A stretch of 64,000 nucleotides of DNA from Halictus rubicundus (Eukaryota > Arthropoda > Insecta > Hymenoptera > Halictidae): NCBI RefSeq assembly GCF_050948215.1, contig NW_027488565.1, forward strand, positions 372,001-436,000, read 5' to 3'. The notes under the pieces were generated by a model, which did not search any database, was not told the DNA's origin, and was given only the letters and a program-made list of their open reading frames with translations. Shown here in pieces: positions 50,199-61,900 of the stretch (position 1 is the stretch's first letter; the number at the start of each line of letters is the position of its first letter). The position numbers were made by a program, and so were the translations under genes.

Positions 50199-53100
50199 AG
50201 AGGATAGGATAGGATAGAGGATAGGATATTATACAGGATAGGATAGGATAGAGGATAACATAGGGGATTGGATAGCATAGAGGATAGGAGACGATAGAGG
50301 ATAGGATAGGATAGAGGATAGGATAGGACAGAGGATAGGATAGGATAGAGGATAGGATATGATAAAGGATAGGATAGGATAGAGGGAGTGGATAGGATAG
50401 AGGATGGATAGGATAGAATATAGGATAGGATAGAGAATAGGATAGGATAGATGATGTTATAGGATAGAGGATAGGATAGGATGGAGGATAGGACAGGATA
50501 GAGGATAGGATAGGATAGAGGATAGGATAGGATAGAGGATAGGATAGGATAGAGGATAGGATAGGATAGAGGATAGGATAGGACAGAGGATAGGATAGGA
50601 TAGAGGATAGGATATTATTAGAGGATAGGATAGGATAGAGGATGACATAGGGGATTGGATAGTATAGAGGATAGGATAGGATAGAGGATAGGATGGGATA
50701 GATGATATTATAGGATAGTTGATAGGATAGGATACAGGAAAGGATAGGATAGAGGATAGGATAGGATAAAGAATAGGATAGGATAGAGGATAGGATAGGA
50801 TAGAGGATAGGATAGGAAAGAGGACAGGATAGGATACAGGATAAGATATTATAGAGGATACGATATTATAGAGGATAGGATAGGATAGAGGATAGGATAG
50901 GATAGAGGATAGGATAGGATAGAGGATAGGATAGGATAGAGGATAGGATAGGATAGTTGATAGGATAGGATAGTTGATAGGATAGGATAGGATAGAGGAT
51001 AGGATAGAATAGTTGATAGGATAGGATGCAGCATAGGATAGGATAGAGGATAGGATAGGATAGAGGATAGGATAGGATAGAGGATAGGATAGGATAGAGG
51101 ATAGGATAGGATAGAGGATAGGATAGGATAGAGGATAGGATAGGATAGAGGATAGGATAGTTGATAGGATAGGATAGGATAGGATAGAGGATAGGATAGG
51201 ATTGGATAGAGGATAGGATAGGATAGTTGATGGGATAGGATACAGCATAGGATAGGATAGAGGATAGGATAGGATAGAGGATAGGATAGGATAGAGGATA
51301 GGATAGGATAGAGGATAGGATAGGATAGAGGATAGGATAGGATAGAGGATTGGATAGGACAGAGGATAGGATAGGATAGAGGATAGGATATTATAGAGGA
51401 TAGGATAGGATAGAGGATATCATAGGGGATTGGATAGCATAGAGAATAGGAAACGATAGAGGATAGGATAGGATAGAGGATAGGATAGGATAGATGATAT
51501 TATAGGATAGAGGCTAGGATAGGATGGAGGATGGGATAGGATAGAGGATAGGATATAGGATTGGATAGGATAGAGGATAGGATCGGATAGAGGATAGGAT
51601 AGGATTGAGGATAGGAGAGGATAGAGCAGATGATAGAGCATAGGAAAGAATTGAGGATAGGATAGGATAGAATACAGTATAGGATAGAGAATAGGAAAGG
51701 ATAGATGATATTATAGGATAGAGGATAGGATAGGATGGAGGATAGGATAGGATAGAGGATAGGATAGGATAGGATAGAGGATAGGATAGGATAGAGGATA
51801 GGATAGGAGAGAGGATAGGATAGGACAGAGGATAGGATAGGATAGAGGATAGGATAGGATAGAGGATAGGATAGGATAGAGGATAGGATAGTTGATAGGA
51901 TAGGATAGGATAGGATAGAGGATAGGATAGGATTGGATAGAGGATAGGATAGGATAGTTGATGGGATAGGATACAGCATAGGATAGGATAGAGGATAGGA
52001 TAGGATAGAGGATAGGATAGGATAGAGGATAGGATAGGATAGTTGATAGGCTAGGATAGGATAGAGGATAGGATAGGATAGTTGATGGGATAGGATACAG
52101 CATAGGATAGGATAGAGGATAGGATAGGATAGAGGATAGGATAGGATAGAGGATAGGATAGGATAGAGGATAGGATAGGATAGAGGATAGGATAGGACAG
52201 AGGATAGGATAGGAGAGAGGATAGGATAGGACAGAGGATAGGATAGGATAGAGGATAGGATAGGATAGAGGATAGGATAGGATAGGATAGAGGATAGGAT
52301 AGGATAGTTGATAGGATAGGATAGGATAGAGGATAGGATAGGATAGAGGATAGGATAGGATAGGGGATAGGATAGGATAGAGGATAGGATAGGATAGAGG
52401 ATAGGATAGGATAGAGGATAGGATAGGATAGAGGATAGGATAGGAGAGAGGATAGGATAGGACAGAGGATAGGATAGGATAGAGGATAGGATAGGATAGA
52501 GGATGGGATAGGATAGTTGATAGGATAGGATAGGATAGAGGATGCGATAGGATAGATCATAGGATAGGATAGAGGATAGGATAGGATAGAGGATAGGATA
52601 TTATAGAGGATAGGATAGGATAGAGGATAACATAGGGGATTGGATAGCATAGAGGATAGGAGACGTTAGAGGATAGGATAGGATAGAGGATAGGATAGGA
52701 CAGAGGATAGGATAGGATAGAGGATAGGATATGATAAAGGATAGGATAGGATAGAGGGAGTGGATAGGATAGAGGATGGATAGGATAGAATATAGGATAG
52801 GATAGAGAATAGGATAGGATAGATGATGTTATAGGATAGAGGATAGGATAGGATGGAGGATAGGACAGGATAGAGGATAGGATAGGATAGAGGATAGGAT
52901 AGGATAGAGGATAGGATAGGATAGAGGATATTATAGGACAGAGGATAGGATACGATAGAGGATAGGATATTATAGAGGATAGGATAGGATAGAGGATAAC
53001 ATAGGGGATTGGATAGCATAGAGGATAGGATAGGATAGAGGATAGGATAGGATAGAGGATATTATAGGACAGAGGATAGGATAGGATAGAGGATAGGATA

Positions 53101-53390
53101 TTATACAGGATAGGATAGGATAGAGGATAACATAGGGGATTGGATAGCATAGAGGATAGGAGACGATAGAGGATAGGATAGGATAGAGGATAGGATAGGA
53201 CAGAGGATAGGATAGGATAGAGGATAGGATATGATAAAGGATAGGATAGGATAGAGGGAGTGGATAGGATAGAGGATGGATAGGATAGAATATAGGATAG
53301 GATAGAGAATAGGATAGGATAGATGATGTTATAGGATAGAGGATAGGATAGGATGGAGGATAGGACAGGATAGAGGATAGGATAGGATAG
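50199..53390. repeat. Three copies of a ~320-bp block with a GAGGGAGTGG unit
   Basis: The rare unit GGGAGTGGATAGG occurs at 50384, 52756 and 53256, each within the same surroundings: GGAGACG upstream, ATATGATAAAGG directly before, and GATGATGTTATAGG after. The second and third copies (about 52571-52890 and 53071-53390) are 500 bp apart and differ by few bases, such as GACGTTAG against GACGATAG. The remainder of the interval is ordinary 17-mer array. Confidence 0.7.
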
Positions 53391-54514
53391 AGAATAGGAT
53401 AGGATAGAGGATGGGGTAGGATAGAGGGTAGGATAGGATAGAGGATAGGAGATGATAGAGGATAGGATAGGATACAGGATAGGATAGGATAGAGGATAGG
53501 ATAGAGAATAGGATAGGAAAGAGGACAGGATAGATGATATTATAGGATAGAGGATAGGATAGGATAGAGGATAGGATAGGATAGAGGATTGGATAGGATA
53601 GAGGATAGGGTAGGATTGAGGATAGGATAGGACAGAGGATAAGATAGGATACAGGATACGATATTATAGAGGATAGGATAGGATAGAGGATAGATAGGAT
53701 AAAGGATAGGATAGGATAGTGGATATGATAGGATAGAGGATAGGGTAGGATAGAGGATAGGATACGATAGAGGATAGGATATGATAGAGGATAGGATAGA
53801 GGATAGGATAGGAAAGAGGACAGGATAGGATACAGGATACGATATTATAGAGGATATGATAGGATATACGATAGGATAGGATAGAGGATAGGGTAGGATA
53901 GAGGATTGGATAGGATAGAGGATAGGATGGGATAGACGATAGGATAGGATAGAGGATAGGATAGGATAGAGGATAGGATAGGATAGAGGATATGATAGGA
54001 TATATTATAGGATAGGAAAGAGGACAGGATAGGATACAGGATACGGTATTATAGAGGAGACGATATTATAGAGGATAGGATAGGATAGAGGATAGGATAG
54101 GATATAGGATAGGATAGGATAGACGATAGGATAGGATAGAGGATAGGATAGGATAGAGGATTGGATAGGATAGAGGATGTGATAGGATAGAGGATAGGAT
54201 AGGATAGAGGATAGGATAGGATAGATGATATTATAGGAAAGAGGATAGGATATGATAGAGGATACGATATTATAGAGGATACGATAGTATAGAGGATAGG
54301 ATAGGATAGAGGATAGGATAGGATAGAGGATAGGATAGGATAGAGGATATGATAGGATAGAGGATAGGATAGGATAGAGGATAGGATAGGATAGAGGATA
54401 GGATAGGATAGAGGATAGGATAGGATAGTGAATAGGATAGGATAGAGGATGGGGTAGGATAGAGGGTAGGATAGGATAGAGGATAGGAGATGATAGAGGA
54501 TAGGATAGGATAGA

Positions 54515-56749
54515 GCATAGGATAGGATAGAGGATATGATAGGATAGAGGATAGGATAGGATAGAGAATAGGATAGGATAGAGGATAGGATAGGATAGAG
54601 GATAGGATAGGATAGAGGACAGGATAGGATAAAGGATAGGATAGGATAGAGGATAGGATAGGATAGAGGATAGGATAGGATAGAGGATAGGATAGGATAG
54701 AAGATAGGATAGGATAGAGGATACGATAGGATAGAGGATAGGATTGGACAGAGGATAGGATAGTATAGAGGATAGGATATTATGGAGGATAGGATAGGAT
54801 AGAGGATAGGATAGAGGATTGGATAGCATAGAGGATAGGAGTCGATAGAGGATAGGATAGGATAGAGGATAGGATAGGATAGAGGATATGATAGGATAGA
54901 GGACTGGATAGGATACAGGATAGGATGGGATAGAGGACAGGATAGGATACAGGATACGATATTATAGAGGATACGATATTATGGAGGATAGGATAGGATA
55001 GAGGATAGGATAGGATAGAGGATAGGATAGGATAGAGGATATGATAGGATAGAGGATACGATAGGATAGAGGATAGGATAGGATAGACGATATTATAGGA
55101 AAGAGGATAGGATATGATAGAGGATACGATATTATAGAGGATAGGATAGGATAGAGGATAACATAGGGGATTCGATAGGATAGAGGATAGGATAGGATTG
55201 ATGATAGGATAGGAAAGAGGATAGGATATGATAGAGGATACGATATTATAGAGGATAGGATAGGATAGAGGATAACATAGGGGATTGGATAGGATAGAGG
55301 ATAGGATAGGATGGAGGATAGGATAGGATAGAGGATAGGATAGGATAGAGGACAGGATAGGATAAAGGATAGGATAGGATAGAGGATAGGATAGGATAGA
55401 GGATAGGATAGGATAGAGGATTCGATAGGATAGAGGATAGGATAGGATTGATGATAGGATAGGAAAGAGGATAGGATAGGATAGAGGATAGGATAGGATA
55501 GAGGATAGGATAGAATAGAGGATAGGATAGAATAGAGGATAGGATAGGATAGAGGATAGGATAGGATAGAGGATTGGATAGGATAGAGGATGCGATAGGA
55601 TAGAGGATAGGATAGGATTGAGGATAGGATAGGATAGAGGATAAGATAGGATACAGGATACGATACTATAGATAATAGGATATTATAGAGGATAGGATAG
55701 GATAAAGGATAGGGTAGGATAGACGATATTATAGGAAAGAGGATAGGATATGATAGAGGATACGATATTATAGGAAAGGGGATAGGATATGATAGAGGAT
55801 ACGATATTATAGAGGATAGGATAGGATAGAGGATAACATAGGGGATTGGATAGGATAGAGGATAGGATAGGATGGAAGATAGGATAGGATAGAGGATAGG
55901 ATAGGATAGAGGATAGGATAGGATAGAGGATAGGATAGGATGGAGGTTAGGATAGGATAGAGGATAGGATAGGATAGAGGATATGATAGGATAGAGGATA
56001 GGATAGGATAGAGGATAGGATAGGATAGATGATATTATAGGAAAGAGGATAGGATATGATAGAGGATACGATATTATAGAGGATAGGATAGGATAGAGGA
56101 TAACATAGGGGATTGGATAGGATAGAGGATAGGATAGGATTGATGATAGGATAGGAAAGAGGACAGGATAGGATACAGGATACTATATTATAGAGGATAC
56201 GATATTATAGAGGATACGATAGTATAGAGGATAGGATAGGATAGAGGATAGGATAGGATAGAGGATAGGATAGGATAGAGGATAGGATAGGATAGAGGAT
56301 AGGATAGGATAGAGGATAGGATAGGATAGAGGATAGGATAGGATAGAGGATTGGATAGGATAGAGGATAGGGTAGGATTGAGGATAGGATAGGACAGAGG
56401 ATAAGATAGGATACAGGATACGATATTATAGAGGATAGGATAGGATAGAGGATAGATAGGATAAAGGATAGGATAGGATAGTGGATATGATAGGATAGAG
56501 GATAGGGTAGGATAGAGGATAGGATACGATAGAGGATAGGATATGATAGAGGATAGGATAGAGGATAGGATAGGAAAGAGGACAGGATAGGATACAGGAT
56601 ACGATATTATAGAGGATATGATAGGATATACGATAGGATAGGATAGAGGATAGGGTAGGATAGAGGATTGGATAGGATAGAGGATAGGATGGGATAGACG
56701 ATAGGATAGGATAGAGGATAGGATAGGATAGAGGATAGGATAGGATAGA
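54515..56749. repeat. 2,235-bp higher-order repeat, copy 1
   Basis: Adjacent to copy 2 at 56750-58984. Anchors at a constant 2,235-bp offset include GAGGATATGAT (54530/56765), GAGGACAGG (54615/56850), GTCGATAG (54841/57076) and GATAAAGG near 56461/58696. I saw almost no differences between the copies. Similarity to the left stops near 54510. Confidence 0.88.
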
Positions 56750-58984
56750 GGATAGGATAGGATAGAGGATATGATAGGATAGAGGATAGGATAGGATAGA
56801 GAATAGGATAGGATAGAGGATAGGATAGGATAGAGGATAGGATAGGATAGAGGACAGGATAGGATAAAGGATAGGATAGGATAGAGGATAGGATAGGATA
56901 GAGGATAGGATAGGATAGAGGATAGGATAGGATAGAAGATAGGATAGGATAGAGGATACGATAGGATAGAGGATAGGATTGGACAGAGGATAGGATAGTA
57001 TAGAGGATAGGATATTATGGAGGATAGGATAGGATAGAGGATAGGATAGAGGATTGGATAGCATAGAGGATAGGAGTCGATAGAGGATAGGATAGGATAG
57101 AGGATAGGATAGGATAGAGGATATGATAGGATAGAGGACTGGATAGGATACAGGATAGGATGGGATAGAGGACAGGATAGGATACAGGATACGATATTAT
57201 AGAGGATACGATATTATGGAGGATAGGATAGGATAGAGGATAGGATAGGATAGAGGATAGGATAGGATAGAGGATATGATAGGATAGAGGATACGATAGG
57301 ATAGAGGATAGGATAGGATAGATGATATTATAGGAAAGAGGATAGGATATGATAGAGGATACGATATTATAGAGGATAGGATAGGATAGAGGATAACATA
57401 GGGGATTCGATAGGATAGAGGATAGGATAGGATTGATGATAGGATAGGAAAGAGGATAGGATATGATAGAGGATACGATATTATAGAGGATAGGATAGGA
57501 TAGAGGATAACATAGGGGATTGGATAGGATAGAGGATAGGATAGGATGGAGGATAGGATAGGATAGAGGATAGGATAGGATAGAGGACAGGATAGGATAA
57601 AGGATAGGATAGGATAGAGGATAGGATAGGATAGAGGATAGGATAGGATAGAGGATTCGATAGGATAGAGGATAGGATAGGATTGATGATAGGATAGGAA
57701 AGAGGATAGGATAGGATAGAGGATAGGATAGGATAGAGGATAGGATAGAATAGAGGATAGGATAGAATAGAGGATAGGATAGGATAGAGGATAGGATAGG
57801 ATAGAGGATTGGATAGGATAGAGGATGCGATAGGATAGAGGATAGGATAGGATTGAGGATAGGATAGGATAGAGGATAAGATAGGATACAGGATACGATA
57901 CTATAGATAATAGGATATTATAGAGGATAGGATAGGATAAAGGATAGGGTAGGATAGACGATATTATAGGAAAGAGGATAGGATATGATAGAGGATACGA
58001 TATTATAGGAAAGGGGATAGGATATGATAGAGGATACGATATTATAGAGGATAGGATAGGATAGAGGATAACATAGGGGATTGGATAGGATAGAGGATAG
58101 GATAGGATGGAAGATAGGATAGGATAGAGGATAGGATAGGATAGAGGATAGGATAGGATAGAGGATAGGATAGGATGGAGGTTAGGATAGGATAGAGGAT
58201 AGGATAGGATAGAGGATATGATAGGATAGAGGATAGGATAGGATAGAGGATAGGATAGGATAGATGATATTATAGGAAAGAGGATAGGATATGATAGAGG
58301 ATACGATATTATAGAGGATAGGATAGGATAGAGGATAACATAGGGGATTGGATAGGATAGAGGATAGGATAGGATTGATGATAGGATAGGAAAGAGGACA
58401 GGATAGGATACAGGATACTATATTATAGAGGATACGATATTATAGAGGATACGATAGTATAGAGGATAGGATAGGATAGAGGATAGGATAGGATAGAGGA
58501 TAGGATAGGATAGAGGATAGGATAGGATAGAGGATAGGATAGGATAGAGGATAGGATAGGATAGAGGATAGGATAGGATAGAGGATTGGATAGGATAGAG
58601 GATAGGGTAGGATTGAGGATAGGATAGGACAGAGGATAAGATAGGATACAGGATACGATATTATAGAGGATAGGATAGGATAGAGGATAGATAGGATAAA
58701 GGATAGGATAGGATAGTGGATATGATAGGATAGAGGATAGGGTAGGATAGAGGATAGGATACGATAGAGGATAGGATATGATAGAGGATAGGATAGAGGA
58801 TAGGATAGGAAAGAGGACAGGATAGGATACAGGATACGATATTATAGAGGATATGATAGGATATACGATAGGATAGGATAGAGGATAGGGTAGGATAGAG
58901 GATTGGATAGGATAGAGGATAGGATGGGATAGACGATAGGATAGGATAGAGGATAGGATAGGATAGAGGATAGGATAGGATAGA
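56750..58984. repeat. 2,235-bp higher-order repeat, copy 2
   Basis: Second head-to-tail copy of 54515-56749. At its right edge the next GAGG(A/G)TATG unit comes at 58983 instead of the expected 59000, a one-17-mer shortening. Part of this repeat returns at 62.7-63.5 kb at a constant offset of 6,317 bp (GTCGATAG 57076 and 63393). Confidence 0.88.
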
Positions 58985-61900
58985 GGGTATGATAGGATAT
59001 ATTATAGGATAGGAAAGAGGACAGGATAGGATACAGGATACGATATTATAGAGGAGACGATATTATAGAGGATAGGATAGGATAGAGGATAGGATAGGAT
59101 ATAGGATAGGATAGGATAGAGGATAGGATAGGATAGAGGATAGGATAGGATAGAGGATTGGATAGGATAGAGGATGTGATAGGATAGAGGATAGGATAGG
59201 ATAGAGGATAGGATAGGATAGATGATATTATAGGAAAGAGGATAGGATATGATAGAGGATACGATATTATAGAGGATACGATAGTATAGAGGATAGGATA
59301 GGATAGAGGATAGGATAGGATAGGGGATAGGATAGGATAGAGGATATGATAGGATAGAGGATAGGATAGGATAGAGGATAGGATAGGATAGAGGATAGGA
59401 TAGGATAGAGGATAGGATAGGATAGTGAATAGGATAGGATAGAGGATGGGGTAGGATAGAGGGTAGGATAGGATAGAGGATAGGAGATGATAGAGGATAG
59501 GATAGGATACAGGATAGGATAGGATAGAGGATAGGATAGAGAATAGGATAGGAAAGAGGACAGGATAGGATACAGGATACGATATTATAGAGGATACGAT
59601 AGTATAGAGGATAGGATAGGATAGAGGATAGGATAGGATAGACGATAGGATAGGATAGAGGATAGGATAGGATAGAGAATAGGATAGGATAGAGGATAGG
59701 ATAGGATAGAGGATAGGATAGGATAGGATAAAGGATAGGATAGGATAGAGGATAGGATAGGATAGAGGATAGGATAGGATAGAGGATAGGATAGGATAGA
59801 GGATAGGATAGGATAGAAGATAGGATAGGATAGAGGATACGATAGGATAGAGGATAGGATTGGACAGAGGATAGGATAGTATAGAGGATAGGATATTATG
59901 GAGGATAGGATAGGATAGAGGATAGGATAGAGGATTGGATAGCATAGAGGATAGGAGTCGATAGAGGATAGGATAGGATAGAGGATAGGATAGGATAGAG
60001 GATATGATAGGATAGAGGACTGGATAGGATAGAGGATAGGATGGGATAGAGGACAGGATAGGATACAGGATACGATATTATAGAGGATACGATATTATGG
60101 AGGATAGGATAGGATAGAGGATAGGATAGAGGATTGGATAGAGGATAGGATAGGATATAGGATGGGATAGGATAGAGGATAGGATAGGATAGAGGATAGG
60201 ATAGGATAGAGGATTGGAAAGGATAGAGGATAGGATAGGATAGAGGATAAGATAGGATACAGGATACGATACTGTAGATAATAGGATATTATAGAGGATA
60301 GGATAGGATAAAGGATAGGGTAGGATAGACGATATTATAGGAAAGAGGATAGGATATGATAGAGGATACGATATTATAGGAAAGAGGATAGGATATGATA
60401 GAGGATACGATATTATAGAGGATAGGATAGGATAGAGGATAACATAGGGGATTGGATAGGATAGAGGATAGGATAGGATTGATGATAGGATAGGAAAGAG
60501 GACAGGATAGGATACAGGATACTATATTATAGAGGATACGATATTATAGAGGATACGATAGTATAGAGGATAGGATAGGATAGAGGATAGGATAGGATAG
60601 AGGATAGGATAGGATAGAGGATAGGATAGGATAGAGGATAGGATAGGATAGAGGATAGGATAGGATAGAGGATAGGATAGGATAGAGGATTGGATAGGAT
60701 AGAGGATGCGATAGGATAGAGGATAGGATAGGATTGAGGATAGGATAGGACAGAGGATAAGATAGGATACAGGATACGATATTATAGAGGATAGGATAGG
60801 ATAGAGGATAGATAGGATAAAGGATAGGATAGGATAGTGGATATGATAGGATAGAGGATAGGGTAGGATAGAGGATAGGATACGATAGAGGATAGGATAT
60901 GATAGAGGATAGGATAGGAAAGAGGACAGGATAGGATACAGGATACGATATTATAGAGGATACGATATTATAGAGGATATGATAGGATATACGATAGGAT
61001 AGGATAGAGGATAGGGTAGGATAGAGGATTGGATAGGATAGAGGATAGGATGGGATAGACGATAGGATAGGATATAGGATTGGATAGGATAGAGGACAGG
61101 ATAGGATAGAGGATAGGATAGGATAGAGGATATGATAGGATAGAGGATAGGATAGGATAGAGGATAGGATAGGATAGAGGATAGGATAGGATAGACGATA
61201 GGATAGGATAGAGGATAGGATAGGATAGAGAATAGGATAGGATAGAGGATAGGATAGGATAGAGGATAGGATAGGATAGAGGATAGGATAGGATAAAGGA
61301 TAGGATAGGATAGAGGATAGGATAGGATAGGATAGAGGATAGGATAGGATAGAGGATAGGATAGGATAGAGGATAGGATAGGATAGAAGATAGGATAGGA
61401 TAGAGGATACGATAGGATAGCGGATAGGATTGGACAGAGGATAGGATAGTATAGAGGATAGGATATTATGGAGGATAGGATAGGATAGAGGATAGGATAG
61501 AGGATTGGATAGCATAGAGGATAGGAGTCGATAGAGGATAGGATAGGATGTAGGATGGGATAGGATAGAGGATAGGATAGGATAGAGGATAGGATAGGAT
61601 AGAGGATTGGATAGGATAGAGGATAGGATAGGATAGAGGATAAGATAGGATACAGGATACGATACTATAGATAATAGGATATGATAGAGGATACGATATT
61701 ATAGAGGATAGGATAGGATAGAGGATAACATAGGGGATTCGATTGGATAGAGGATAGGATAGGATTGATGATAGGATAGGAAAGAGGATAGGATAGGATA
61801 GAGGATAGGATAGGATAGAGGATAGGATAGGATAGAGGATAGGATAGGATAGAGGATAGGATAGGATAGAGGATAGGATAGGATAGAGGATTGGATAGGA

